A stretch of 64,000 bases of DNA from Caballeronia megalochromosomata (GTDB lineage: Bacteria > Pseudomonadota > Gammaproteobacteria > Burkholderiales > Burkholderiaceae): the NCBI GenBank assembly GCA_001580565.1, contig LRBF01000001.1:25853-89852 (forward strand), read 5' to 3'. The translations under genes were made by a program, and so were the position numbers. The notes under the pieces are model-generated. The model saw only the letters and a list, made by a program, of their open reading frames with translations, was not told where the DNA came from and searched no databases. Shown here one piece after another: positions 36,130 to 45,070 of this stretch; position 1 is the stretch's first letter; each line of letters opens with the position of its first letter.

Positions 36130-37473
36130 GTGAACAAGCATCGTCAGCGCGTGAAGACGCGCCATATCATTCTCGGCGTGATGTGTCTGATGTACTTCAT
36201 CTCGTACATCGACCGGGTGAATATTGCTGTGGCGGGACCATTGATTCGCCAGGAGATGGGTTTGACGTCCGTGCAGCTCGGGCTCGTGTTCTCCGCGTTC
36301 GCTTATCCGTATGCGGTGATGCAGATCGTCGGCGGATGGCTCGCCGATCGATTCGGGCCGAAGCTCGTGCTGACCGTGCTCTCGCTCATCTGGGGCGCGG
36401 CGACGCTCGCGACGGGCTTCGCGGGCAGCATCGGGATACTGGTGCTGTTGCGCCTTGCGCTGGGCATCGGCGAAGGCGGCGCATTCCCAACCGCGACACG
36501 TGCCTTCACGTTCTGGATGCCGGTGCACGAACGCGGCTTCGCGCAGGGCATCACGCATAGCTTCGCGCGGCTGGGCGGCGCGGTGACGCCGCCGCTGGTA
36601 CTGGCGGTGGTCGCGGCGAGCGGCTGGCGCGAGGCGTTCATTCTGCTGGGGATCGCGAGTCTCGCGTGGACGGTGCTGTATCTCTTCGTCTTCACCAATT
36701 CACCCGATGAAAATCGCCGCGTGACGCCCGAGGAGACCGCTGAAATCGGCTATCGCGCGGGGGAATGCGCGCGTGCGAGAAAGAACCCCACGCCGTGGCG
36801 CAAGCTGATTCATCGCATGTGGCTCGTGACGTTGGTGGACTTCTGCTACGGCTGGCTGCTGTGGGTGTATCTGACTTGGCTGCCTTCGTATCTGAAGGAA
36901 TCGCGCGGCTTCGATCTGAAGCAACTCGCACTCTTCACCGCGTTGCCGCTGCTTGCGGGCGTGATCGGCGATACGCTCGGCGGCGTGCTGTCGGACCGCA
37001 TCTTCAAGATGACCGGACGGCTGCGTCTCGCGCGTTGCAGCATTCTGGTGGTCGGCATGGGCGGTTCGCTCGCGTTCCTCATACCGATGGTCAACGCGCC
37101 GAGCCCGATCGCCGCGGTGTGGTTCCTGACGGGATCGTTCTTCTTTCTCGAGATCACGAATCCCGTGTTGTGGACCTTGCCGCTCGATATCGCTGGAAAG
37201 TATGCGGGCACGGCGGGCGGCATGATGAACACGGGCTTCGGCCTCGCGGGGATGATGTCGCCGGTCGCGTTCGGCTATCTGATCCAGCAGACGGGCAGCT
37301 ACGACGTGCCGTTCACGATCTCGGCCGGGTTGCTCGCGGTCGGCGCGGTTGCGGCCTGTTTCATCGATACGAGCAAGACGGTCGAAGCCGATGAGGCGCG
37401 CGAGGCGCAGCAGAGGCGCGAGGAGATGGGCGTGCCGGTGTTCGCGGGTGGGGCGGGGCAGTGGCACGAGTAG
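36130..37473 (+). CDS. sauU: MFS transporter, ACS type; sulfoacetate importer
   Basis: A protein of 447 residues with about 12 membrane segments. The N-terminus reads YFISYIDRVNIAVAGPLIR and motif A is GGWLADRFGPK near residue 75, both typical of the anion:cation symporter branch that imports organic anions. The start is a GTG with AGGAG upstream. It follows sauT by 70 nt and completes sauSTU, so sulfoacetate is the likely cargo. The C-terminus ends 15 nt from the convergent T6SS gene tssE. Confidence 0.88.
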   Translation: MNKHRQRVKTRHIILGVMCLMYFISYIDRVNIAVAGPLIRQEMGLTSVQLGLVFSAFAYPYAVMQIVGGWLADRFGPKLVLTVLSLIWGAATLATGFAGSIGILVLLRLALGIGEGGAFPTATRAFTFWMPVHERGFAQGITHSFARLGGAVTPPLVLAVVAASGWREAFILLGIASLAWTVLYLFVFTNSPDENRRVTPEETAEIGYRAGECARARKNPTPWRKLIHRMWLVTLVDFCYGWLLWVYLTWLPSYLKESRGFDLKQLALFTALPLLAGVIGDTLGGVLSDRIFKMTGRLRLARCSILVVGMGGSLAFLIPMVNAPSPIAAVWFLTGSFFFLEITNPVLWTLPLDIAGKYAGTAGGMMNTGFGLAGMMSPVAFGYLIQQTGSYDVPFTISAGLLAVGAVAACFIDTSKTVEADEAREAQQRREEMGVPVFAGGAGQWHE

Positions 37474-37488
37474 CGGGAGGGGATGGCG

Positions 37489-37917
37489 TTAAATCTTCCC
37501 CTCGCGCACTCGCCGTTCGAGCCGGAAGACGCCCGGCGGCACGAAGTATGTCCCGAAGCGCACGAGGCCCGCGCGCTTCAGGTGACAGGTCATCTCGAAG
37601 CTCACCTGCAGGCCCGGTTCGGGCGTGTCGACCATCTCGACGTCGATCGCCCGGATACGCGGCTCGTATTTCAGGAGCGTCGCTTCCATCTGCTCCTTGA
37701 GCGCCTGGGAGGACGCGGGCAGCGCCTTGTAGATGTTGGTCAGATCGGGCAAGCCGTAGTCGGGCAGATGCTTGAGCGCACCGGCCCGCGTGTTCAAGAT
37801 GCGCCGCACGTTTTGCTGCACGCTCAGGACTTCGAGCGTGCGGTCGTCGAAGTCGGCGAGCGGCTCGCCGTCGATCTGACCGAGCAGCATTTCATAGAGG
37901 GACGGGCCGGCTGGCAT
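37489..37917 (-). CDS. tssE: Type VI secretion baseplate protein TssE
   Basis: A protein of 142 residues of the phage gp25-like family. It has the SLYEMLLGQ start, VLSVQQNVRRILNTRAGALKHLPDYGLPDL (residues about 30-60) with the conserved arginine-rich helix, and the C-terminal beta part with RFGTYFVPPGVFRLERR. In the T6SS baseplate it links the wedge complex to the sheath. The ATG at 37917 lies 11 nt after the clpV stop. It is the last gene of the minus-strand T6SS unit and borders sauU. Confidence 0.9.
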   Translation of the reverse strand: MPAGPSLYEMLLGQIDGEPLADFDDRTLEVLSVQQNVRRILNTRAGALKHLPDYGLPDLTNIYKALPASSQALKEQMEATLLKYEPRIRAIDVEMVDTPEPGLQVSFEMTCHLKRAGLVRFGTYFVPPGVFRLERRVREGKI

Positions 37918-37928
37918 AGTCGTTCGCC

Positions 37929-40595
37929 TCAGACGGCTGCTTGATCGGGCGCTGCGCGATCGATGAATTCGATCGTCAGATTGCCTTCGTCGGATTGCGC
38001 GAGATGAATCGCTGCAGGCGCGACGCCGCTCGCCATGCGCGTAAGCAGTTCGCGCGAGACTGTCGGCAGGATGCGCTGATCGAGGAAAGCGTCGATATTG
38101 CGGGCGCCCGAATCGCGCGACAGGCACACCTCGGCGAGCGATGCGATCAGCGACTCGTCGCACACGAGCGTCACGTCGTGCTGACGCTTCAGGCGATCGG
38201 CAATCTTCGCGATCTTCAGCCGCACGATGCGGCCGAGCGCGTTCACGTCCAGCGGCCGGTAGACGAGCGTCTGAAAGCGCGCCAGCAGCGCGGGCTGGAA
38301 GTGCTTCACGAGCGGGTCATGAATGGCGTCGAGCAGCGCGGCGTGCGCGATGTCCGGCGTGTCCGTCATCGCTTCGTGAATCTGTTCGCTGCCGAGATTG
38401 GACGTCATCAGGATCACGCAGTTGCGGAAGTCGATCTCGCGGCCTTCGCCGTCGCGCATCGTGCCGCGGTCGAAGACCTGATAGAACATGTCGAGCACGT
38501 CGCGATGCGCCTTCTCGACTTCATCGAGCAAGACGACGCTGTAAGGACGCTGACGAACGGCTTCAGTGAGCAGGCCGCCGCGACCATAACCGACGTATCC
38601 CGGCGGCGAGCCTTTCAACTGCGACACCGTGTGCGCTTCCTGATACTCCGACATGTTGATCGTCGTGAGCGCGGCTTCGCCGCCGAAGAGTACGTCGGCG
38701 AGCGCGAGCGCCGTCTCCGTCTTGCCGACGCCCGATGTGCCCGTCAGCAGAAACACGCCGAGCGGTGCGTGCTCACTCTTGAGTCCCGCTTTCGCGGTCC
38801 GCAGGCTTTGCGCGAGCAGGCCGAGCGCATCCTCTTGCGCGACCACGCGCTTTTGCAACTGATCTTCCAGCGTGAGCAGATTCAGCAGTTCGTCTTCGAC
38901 CAGATTGCCCACCGGCACACCGGTCCATTCGGCGACCACGCGCGCGATGGCGTGTGCATCGACATCGGCGAAGATCAGCGGCGTCTTGCCTTGAGCTTCG
39001 GCGAGCGCGCTTTTTGCCGCGATGAAGGCGCCTGCGTCGGGCTTCATCTGACCGTCGCCACGCCGGTCCAGCAGCGCGCGAACCAGCGACAGTTCGCGTT
39101 CATAACGCGCCTGAATTTCCGCAAGATCCTGATCCGCCTGCGCGATCGCAGCTTCGAGCGCGTCGCGGCGCGCGGCTGCATCGTCGATGCCCGCGCGTTC
39201 GTCCGCTTCGATGGTCGCGCGCTCGAGAGCCAGCGCCGCCACGGCCGCGCGGGCGCGCTGCAACTCGGCGGGCGGGGTATCGAGACCCATGCGCACGCGC
39301 GCGGCGGCCGTGTCGATCAGATCGACGGCCTTGTCCGGCAACTGGCGCGCGGGAATGTAGCGGCGCGAGAGCCGGACGGCCGCGACGAGCGCTTCGTCGC
39401 GGATATGCACGTTGTGATGCTTCGCGTATCGCGTTGCGAGGCCACGCAGCATGAGGCAGGCCGCGTCGTCGTTCGGCTCTTCGACCTTGACCATCTGGAA
39501 GCGCCGTTCCAGCGCCGCATCGCGCTCGAAATATTCCTTGTATTCCGACCATGTCGTCGCGGCGATGGTGCGCAGTTCGCCGCGCGCGAGCGCCGGCTTC
39601 AAAAGGTTGGCCGCATCGGAACCGCCGGCCGAATTGCCCGCGCCGATCAGCGTGTGCGCTTCGTCGATGAAAAGCACGATCGGCGTCGCCGACGCTTTCA
39701 CCTCGTCGATCACGTTTTTCAGGCGCTGCTCGAACTCGCCCTTCACGCCCGCGCCGGCCTGCAGGAGACCGAGATCGAGCGTGAGGATGCGCACTTCGCG
39801 CAAGAGCGCCGGCACGCTGCCTTCCGCGATGCGCAGCGCGAGCCCTTCGACGAGCGCCGTCTTGCCGACGCCCGGCTCGCCGACGAGGATCGGGTTGTTC
39901 TTGCGGCGGCGCACGAGCACGTCGATCATCTGCTGGATTTCGCGATCGCGGCCGAACACCGGATCGATTTCGCCGCTACGCGCTTTATCCGTCAGATCGA
40001 TGGCGAAGCGCTCGAGTGCTTCGCCATCGGTCGAGCGCGGCGGCTTCGGTTGAGCGGGCGCGTTCGTATCGGATGACGGCGCGCCTGTTTCATCGGCTTC
40101 ATCGTCGTCCGGCTCGGGCGCGTTCTCGCACGATGCGCGTCCGAGTCGCGGCAACAGACGTTCGATCTGCGCGCCGGACAGCGAAAACAGAGGCCACGCG
40201 TCCTGCGTGCGCATCACGTGCGGCGCGGCGATGATCGCGCGCAGCAGATGCGCCGAGCGGATCGTGCCGTCGATATCCTCGCGCGAGGCCAGATTCCACG
40301 CGTCCTGCAGCACGCTCGCGAGTTGAATGGAAAGCGATGGCATGCCCCGCAGATTGCGCGGCAGACGGTCGATTGCGGCGAGCAGCGCGTTCCAGATCGA
40401 ATCGACATCGATTTCATAGTGGCGCAGGAGCGCCGGGATGTCCCCTTCGTCGGCTTCGATGAACTTCAGGAGCCAGTGCTCGACGGTGATTTCATCGGAA
40501 AGGCGCGTCTGACAAAAGCTCGCGGCCGCTTCGAGCGTGCGGGCGCAGTGCGGGTTGAGCCGGCGAAGCAGATGAGTGGAGTCGCGCGTTGTCAT
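37929..40595 (-). CDS. tssH: Type VI secretion ATPase TssH (ClpV)
   Basis: A protein of 888 residues of the ClpB/ClpV class. The N-terminal ClpN domain (residues about 1-150) starts LLRRLNPHCARTLEAAASFC. The first AAA+ domain has GEPGVGKTALVEG near residue 240, the middle coiled-coil part is short, and the second AAA+ domain has LTGTSGVGKTETALALADVLFG near residue 620. It recycles contracted TssB/TssC sheaths. The ATG at 40595 fits the family start. An intrinsic terminator separates it from hcp upstream. Confidence 0.95.
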   Translation of the reverse strand: MTTRDSTHLLRRLNPHCARTLEAAASFCQTRLSDEITVEHWLLKFIEADEGDIPALLRHYEIDVDSIWNALLAAIDRLPRNLRGMPSLSIQLASVLQDAWNLASREDIDGTIRSAHLLRAIIAAPHVMRTQDAWPLFSLSGAQIERLLPRLGRASCENAPEPDDDEADETGAPSSDTNAPAQPKPPRSTDGEALERFAIDLTDKARSGEIDPVFGRDREIQQMIDVLVRRRKNNPILVGEPGVGKTALVEGLALRIAEGSVPALLREVRILTLDLGLLQAGAGVKGEFEQRLKNVIDEVKASATPIVLFIDEAHTLIGAGNSAGGSDAANLLKPALARGELRTIAATTWSEYKEYFERDAALERRFQMVKVEEPNDDAACLMLRGLATRYAKHHNVHIRDEALVAAVRLSRRYIPARQLPDKAVDLIDTAAARVRMGLDTPPAELQRARAAVAALALERATIEADERAGIDDAAARRDALEAAIAQADQDLAEIQARYERELSLVRALLDRRGDGQMKPDAGAFIAAKSALAEAQGKTPLIFADVDAHAIARVVAEWTGVPVGNLVEDELLNLLTLEDQLQKRVVAQEDALGLLAQSLRTAKAGLKSEHAPLGVFLLTGTSGVGKTETALALADVLFGGEAALTTINMSEYQEAHTVSQLKGSPPGYVGYGRGGLLTEAVRQRPYSVVLLDEVEKAHRDVLDMFYQVFDRGTMRDGEGREIDFRNCVILMTSNLGSEQIHEAMTDTPDIAHAALLDAIHDPLVKHFQPALLARFQTLVYRPLDVNALGRIVRLKIAKIADRLKRQHDVTLVCDESLIASLAEVCLSRDSGARNIDAFLDQRILPTVSRELLTRMASGVAPAAIHLAQSDEGNLTIEFIDRAAPDQAAV

Positions 40596-40649
40596 ATGAA
40601 GTCCGGTGACGAAGGGAATGAAAGAGGGCAAGCGGGGCCGGTTGAATTG

Positions 40650-40684
40650 CAGAAGAAAAGCCAGCCCGCGAGGCGGACTGGCTT
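40650..40684 (-). terminator. Intrinsic terminator after hcp
   Basis: On the minus strand an imperfect 12-bp stem (AAGCCAG-x-CCGC paired with GCGG-x-CTGGCTT, GAG loop on the plus strand) is followed by TTTTCTTCT. It stands between hcp and clpV. Such a terminator would let hcp be made in excess over the ATPase. Confidence 0.7.
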
Positions 40685-40723
40685 CGACGACTCACGTCGT
40701 CATGAGACGCTTAGTCGAGTCGC

Positions 40724-41209
40724 TCAGGCGCGCTCGTTCCACGTGTCCTTGTGGATGATGTTGCCGTCCTTGTACGACCAGGTGATCTGTTCGTAACGCA
40801 GTTCGACTTCTTCCAGATGGTTGTGCTTCTCGTAGTCCGGGTTCTTGATGTCGAGCATCTTCGGACGCACGGCGACGACCTTGACGTTGTCGAGCTTGGT
40901 GTTGAAGTATTCCTTCTCCTTGCCCGCGTCGTCGATCTTGTACCACTTGATCTCGACCGACTTCAGCGTCTGGCCGCTCGTCACCGCCTTGTACAGATAC
41001 GGCGTCGATGCATCGGTTTCCTTGGTCAGCGTGACCGGCGCGTGCACGCGCGTGCCCGTCAGCTTGCCGGTGTTGCCGTCGGTCGGAATGTGGATGCCGT
41101 GATCGAACGCGACGATCTCGACGCTGCCTTCGCGGCTTTGCACCGTGACGGAACCTTTGATGTCGGCGCCGCCGTCATCCTTGAGCCACATGTATGCGGG
41201 AATTGCCAT
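40724..41209 (-). CDS. hcp: Type VI secretion tube protein Hcp (TssD)
   Basis: A protein of 161 residues typical of Hcp: MAIPAYMWLKDDGGADIKGSV at the start, then a beta-barrel pattern with SVEIVAFDHGIHIPTDG, KLTGTRVHAPVTLTKETD and a C-terminal EEVELRYEQITWSYKDGN. Hexamers of Hcp form the tube inside the sheath and are secreted. GAGGAG lies before the ATG. It lies downstream of the OmpA-domain gene with a hairpin in between, so it may be transcribed separately. Confidence 0.96.
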   Translation of the reverse strand: MAIPAYMWLKDDGGADIKGSVTVQSREGSVEIVAFDHGIHIPTDGNTGKLTGTRVHAPVTLTKETDASTPYLYKAVTSGQTLKSVEIKWYKIDDAGKEKEYFNTKLDNVKVVAVRPKMLDIKNPDYEKHNHLEEVELRYEQITWSYKDGNIIHKDTWNERA

Positions 41210-41267
41210 TTACTACTCCTCTTTGGTACTGCCAAGCAATGCCCAGGATAGTTCCTGAGCGACAAGA

Positions 41268-41289
41268 TCCCGGGGAAAGAACCCCGGGG
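41268..41289. terminator. Stable hairpin between the OmpA-domain gene and hcp
   Basis: CCCGGGG-AAAGAA-CCCCGGG plus a wobble pair gives a 7-8-bp very GC-rich stem just after the stop of the OmpA-domain gene. No T-run follows on the minus strand, so it may stabilise RNA ends or slow transcription instead of acting as a full intrinsic terminator. Confidence 0.45.
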
Positions 41290-41304
41290 ATTCGATTAGC
41301 GATG

Positions 41305-42987
41305 CTAGTTCGCGTTGTTTGTCGTGTCCGGCACCAGTGTGATCTCGACACGACGGTTCTTCGCGCGGCCCCCGGGCGTGTCGTTGGCGACGATGGGGCG
41401 CGTGTCGCCGTATCCCTGGACCGCGAACTGCGTGGCGGGAATGCCGGAGGCTTCGATCAGCCAGTCGCGCAACGCCGCGGCGCGCGCATTCGACAGCTTC
41501 AGGTTGCTGGCGGCGTCGCCTGCGTTGTCCGTGTGGCCCGCGACGAGTATTCGCTTGCCGGGATGCGCCTTGATCATTTCGAGGGCGTCGACGAGCGCGC
41601 GCGTCGAGCCGGGCTTCAACTGCGCCTTGCCGCTGTCGAAGAGCGACATGCTGTCGAGCGTTACCACGGCGGGCGGCGCAGGCGGCGGCTGATAACTTGC
41701 GATCGCCGCATTCAGCGGGGGCAGCAGTTGCGCGCCGTGATACAGCCCGAACGACAATCTGAGCGGCACGCCGGTGCGCGCGTAACGATCCAGTTCGTCG
41801 CGATCGGCGACGAGCGCCTGCAGCGCATCGCGGCGGGCGGCGTCGCGATCAGGCGTGATGGATGCGTAGCGGTCCAGATCCGCGTGCACACGGTCGAGCA
41901 ATTGCGCGTTGTGGCGGCCTGCGCCGAGAAACGCGGCGCCTGCAGCCAGCGCCGTGATGCCGACGGCATGCGCGAACGCGGTCAGGCGCGGCGACATCGC
42001 CACACGCCGCGGCATCGCTTCGAGCAACGACTGCGGCAATGGCCACGGCGCGGGTGTTGCATCGACAGCCGGTGGCGCGACGCGCGTCTGCATCTGCACG
42101 TCCCGCTCCCACGGCTTTGCCGCGTCGCTCGCGGGTCCGCAGTCGATCCAGCCGGCGCCGTAGAGCGCCCACGGCGTCGCGGGCTGGCGCGGATCGGTGA
42201 GCGTGCCGAGCACGACGCGCTGCGTCCAGCCGACGATCGACGCGAGCGCGGCAACATGCGCGGCCGCGTAGCGATCGCCGGCGTGGCGGCAGGCTTCGCT
42301 TTCCGCATTGCGGATCACGGCTTCGAAGCGCCGCGCGTCGATGAGCGGTTTGCCGGCCGACGCACCGTACCACTGGCGTGCCATGTTCGGATCGCGGGGC
42401 GTGATACTCGTCAGGCGCTGATAGACGGCGATGTAACCCGGAAGGCGCGCACTCACGATGCGCGACGCATCGGCGAGCGCCTGACGCGCCACGCGCAGCC
42501 GTTGCGACAGCGCGTCGGCATCGGCATGGAGCGACGGCGCCACGCTCAGCACGACGCCGTCGGGTGGCTGGCCGTCGCGCCATTGGCGCATCGCAAGCGC
42601 GACCTCGGGCAGATCCTGCGGACGATCCACGCGCAGCCAGATCGCGCCATCGCCGATGATCACGAGGCGCGACGTTCCCGCGCCGTGGTCGAACAGCGAG
42701 GCGAGCGCATCGCCCGTGACGAGCACGAGCGGCATGCGGGTGCGCAGGTTCAGCGGAATGTCGACGGTCGCGGCGCCCAGCGCGCTTAGAATATGCGCGC
42801 TTCGCCGGCGCGCGCGTGCCAGTTGCCGGGTGCGCCAGCCGATGAGCGCCGCTGCGGCGAACAGAATGCCGACCGTGGAAAGCCAGATCCATTCCTTGCC
42901 GAACGGCTGCACGAACCAGTGCACGGCGAGCGCGAGAAGCGCCGCGAAAACGACGATCGTGCGCGCCGGATAACCCAACCCCTGCAT
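41305..42987 (-). CDS. T6SS-associated hybrid: IcmF/TssM-like N-terminal part with OmpA C-terminal domain
   Basis: A protein of 560 residues. Residues 10-28 and 34-50 are membrane segments. Residues about 84-192 resemble the cytoplasmic domain of TssM/IcmF: LRTRMPLVLVTGD, an IWLRVDRP strand, then WRDGQPPDGVVLSVAPSL and RLPGYIAVYQ, but there is no GxxxxGK[ST] P-loop. A third membrane segment lies near 340-360. Residues about 445-555 are an OmpA peptidoglycan-binding domain with VAGHTDNAGD and GYGDTRP. The gene overlaps or abuts tssL, and no full tssM is present. It may anchor the TssL/TssK complex to the cell wall. The ATG at 42987 is used; a GTG at 42996 overlapping the tssL stop is an alternative. 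Confidence 0.8.
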   Translation of the reverse strand: MQGLGYPARTIVVFAALLALAVHWFVQPFGKEWIWLSTVGILFAAAALIGWRTRQLARARRRSAHILSALGAATVDIPLNLRTRMPLVLVTGDALASLFDHGAGTSRLVIIGDGAIWLRVDRPQDLPEVALAMRQWRDGQPPDGVVLSVAPSLHADADALSQRLRVARQALADASRIVSARLPGYIAVYQRLTSITPRDPNMARQWYGASAGKPLIDARRFEAVIRNAESEACRHAGDRYAAAHVAALASIVGWTQRVVLGTLTDPRQPATPWALYGAGWIDCGPASDAAKPWERDVQMQTRVAPPAVDATPAPWPLPQSLLEAMPRRVAMSPRLTAFAHAVGITALAAGAAFLGAGRHNAQLLDRVHADLDRYASITPDRDAARRDALQALVADRDELDRYARTGVPLRLSFGLYHGAQLLPPLNAAIASYQPPPAPPAVVTLDSMSLFDSGKAQLKPGSTRALVDALEMIKAHPGKRILVAGHTDNAGDAASNLKLSNARAAALRDWLIEASGIPATQFAVQGYGDTRPIVANDTPGGRAKNRRVEITLVPDTTNNAN

Positions 42988-42992
42988 GGCGC

Positions 42993-43721
42993 TCACGGCT
43001 TGGCGGCGCTGGGAATCAACGCGGCGAGCTGCACATCGAGCGCGACGTGCCAGACGAGCCACGTGACCAGGGCGACGGCGCAGCCGATTCCGGCGAAAGC
43101 CCACGGAGAAACGCGTCGAAACCAGTTGCCGAAGCGCTGGCCCGGCTGATCGATGACGAGCGAGCGCTCGCCTTCGGGGCGAAGACGCCCGATCAGCGCG
43201 TTCAGTTCGGCGATGAGCGCCTGACGTTCGTTTTCGCGGTGAACCGCGTATTGGCCACGAAATCCCAGGCCGAGAATCGCTGCGTAGCACTCGAGCAGGT
43301 CGACCTGCGGCGAGCGCTCCCGCATGCGCAGCTCCAGCCGCTCGAACACGCGCTCGCCGGCATCGTGCTGCTTGAATTTCTCGACTTGCAACGGCTGCGC
43401 CGACCAGAGCGGCTTGTCTTGATCGGAGAGGTGCAGCAGCGCCGTTTCGTCGAGCAGCGCGCACTGCGCCTTTACGGCGTCTTCGCAGACGTCGTCCGGA
43501 TAGCCGCGGTGTTCGAGCACGTCGCTCAGATCCGCGACCATGGCTGCGCAGCGCTTGCGCAATGCTTCGAAATTCTCGGCGGTGCCGCCCGTCGACAGAT
43601 TCACGACGAAGAGGGCGGTGTCGCGAAGCAGATCGCGGATGCCGCTCACGGTGGCTGGCGCGGCACCCGTCGCCGGTTCGACGAGGCCCGGATTTGCGGA
43701 AGACCTGGACAGCATGTTCAT
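42993..43721 (-). CDS. tssL: Type VI secretion membrane protein TssL (DotU)
   Basis: A protein of 242 residues. The cytoplasmic DotU domain shows IRDLLRDTALFVVNLS at residue about 25, EDAVKAQCALLDETALL near 85 and ERLELRMRERSPQVDLLECYAAILGLGFRGQYA near 130. A single membrane segment follows near residue 215 (WAFAGIGCAVALVTWLVW). It forms the inner-membrane part of the T6SS with TssM and recruits TssK. The ATG overlaps the tssK stop. It has no OmpA extension of its own; that domain is on the next gene's product. Confidence 0.92.
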   Translation of the reverse strand: MNMLSRSSANPGLVEPATGAAPATVSGIRDLLRDTALFVVNLSTGGTAENFEALRKRCAAMVADLSDVLEHRGYPDDVCEDAVKAQCALLDETALLHLSDQDKPLWSAQPLQVEKFKQHDAGERVFERLELRMRERSPQVDLLECYAAILGLGFRGQYAVHRENERQALIAELNALIGRLRPEGERSLVIDQPGQRFGNWFRRVSPWAFAGIGCAVALVTWLVWHVALDVQLAALIPSAAKP

Positions 43722-45070
43722 GAGCGCAGCACCGCGTAGAGTTCGAGCGAGACGTCCGGCACGGAGGTCGGCAGGTAGATCTGGCATGCGCGTGCGGCCA
43801 GCATGCGCGCGTGCGCGGGACTCGCGGCATCGAGCGCGAAGTATTGGTTGTCCAGACGCACGGGGATCGCCGCCGGCACGCGCTGAACAGCCTTTAGTGC
43901 GATGCCCGCGAGCGCGGAATTGACGATGTGATCGACTTCGTCGGGCGCGCCGATCTTGCAAAGACGCGGAATTCGCTCGACGAGTTCGAAGGCAGGCAGC
44001 GTCGAGTTGACCGAGAGATACCAGTCGGCGGCGCCGTCGGCGATGCGCGAGTCGAGAATCTTGCCGCTCCACGTCGTTGCGTTATCGTGCGCGAGATTGA
44101 TCGGCACGACGCGCGACGGGATGATCGCGTCGAGCAGGTTGCGGATCATCGATTCGATTTCCACGAAAATCTCGTCGGCACGAACGTGGTCGTAGGACGG
44201 AATATCCGTGAGCTGCACGCTTGTGGAGAATGTCGTCAACGCGCTGGCGAGCTCTGCCAGAACCGCATACAGCCGCTCGGGCGGCAGGTTCGGATTCGAC
44301 GCGAGAAACCGCAGCTTCGGCCATGCCGCGTGGATGCAGTGCAGGAGCCAGAAGAGTTGCACGTCGGCCACGCCGTATTCGGCGACCTGCTCGATGCGTT
44401 CGCTGCGTCGCGCACCGAGCGCGAGGCTCTTGGCGAGCAGGATGTCGGCGATCCGGCTCACGCGCTCGACATGCAGTGCATGCGCGCCCAGCGACAGGCA
44501 TGGCGGCACGTAGCGCCGGTCGAGCTGAAACTGACCGCTCGTCGAACGCGTCAGGCGCGCGATGGCGCAGACGGTGTCGTCGGCATGCGGCTCGAAGTCG
44601 AGAAGCAGGCGCACGGCGTGACGCTCCGCGGCGATCTCGGTTTCGTCCGTGCCGTTGAGGTCGACCACCTTGACGAACTCGCGATACGAGCGGCGCGGAC
44701 GCGTGAGCGTCGTCTCGTCCATGCGGCAGTTGTTGCCGTTTGCGTCGGGTAGCGCGAGCGCGGCCAGCACGGTCACGCTTTGTCGTTCCGCGCTCACGCC
44801 TTGCGTGAGATCGCGCGCAGGCGGCAGCGCTTGTGCGAGCGAGGTGTCGATGGGCGTTCCATCGGGAAAGCGCAGTCTGAGCCGTGACAGCTTGAAGCGG
44901 CCGGCTGCGAGCGCATCTTCGTCGACCTCGACGTCGAGCGTTCCCCACGGCTGCGCGAGCGCGGCCGTCGTGAACTGGCGCAGGGCGAATTCCGTCCACC
45001 GCTCCTGTTGCTGGAAATGCTGCTGCGTGAGAATCAGGCCTTCGTGCCAGAGCGGTTTATCGATCCGCAT
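43718..45070 (-). CDS. tssK: Type VI secretion baseplate protein TssK
   Basis: A protein of 450 residues beginning MRIDKPLWHEGLILTQQHFQQQERW, the standard TssK start. The middle shows RYVPPCLSLGAHALHVERV near residue 200, and the C-terminal part YLSVNSTLPAFELVERIPRLCKIGAPDEVDHIVNSA near residue 360, which contacts the membrane complex. It connects the baseplate to TssL. It is the first gene of the minus-strand T6SS unit (tssK, tssL, hybrid, hcp, tssH, tssE) and is divergent from tssBC. Confidence 0.95.
   Translation of the reverse strand: MRIDKPLWHEGLILTQQHFQQQERWTEFALRQFTTAALAQPWGTLDVEVDEDALAAGRFKLSRLRLRFPDGTPIDTSLAQALPPARDLTQGVSAERQSVTVLAALALPDANGNNCRMDETTLTRPRRSYREFVKVVDLNGTDETEIAAERHAVRLLLDFEPHADDTVCAIARLTRSTSGQFQLDRRYVPPCLSLGAHALHVERVSRIADILLAKSLALGARRSERIEQVAEYGVADVQLFWLLHCIHAAWPKLRFLASNPNLPPERLYAVLAELASALTTFSTSVQLTDIPSYDHVRADEIFVEIESMIRNLLDAIIPSRVVPINLAHDNATTWSGKILDSRIADGAADWYLSVNSTLPAFELVERIPRLCKIGAPDEVDHIVNSALAGIALKAVQRVPAAIPVRLDNQYFALDAASPAHARMLAARACQIYLPTSVPDVSLELYAVLRS

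Noticed and set aside
37941..40076. A 711-codon plus-strand frame opposite clpV
   Set aside because: Antisense shadow; clpV has both AAA+ domains on the minus strand.
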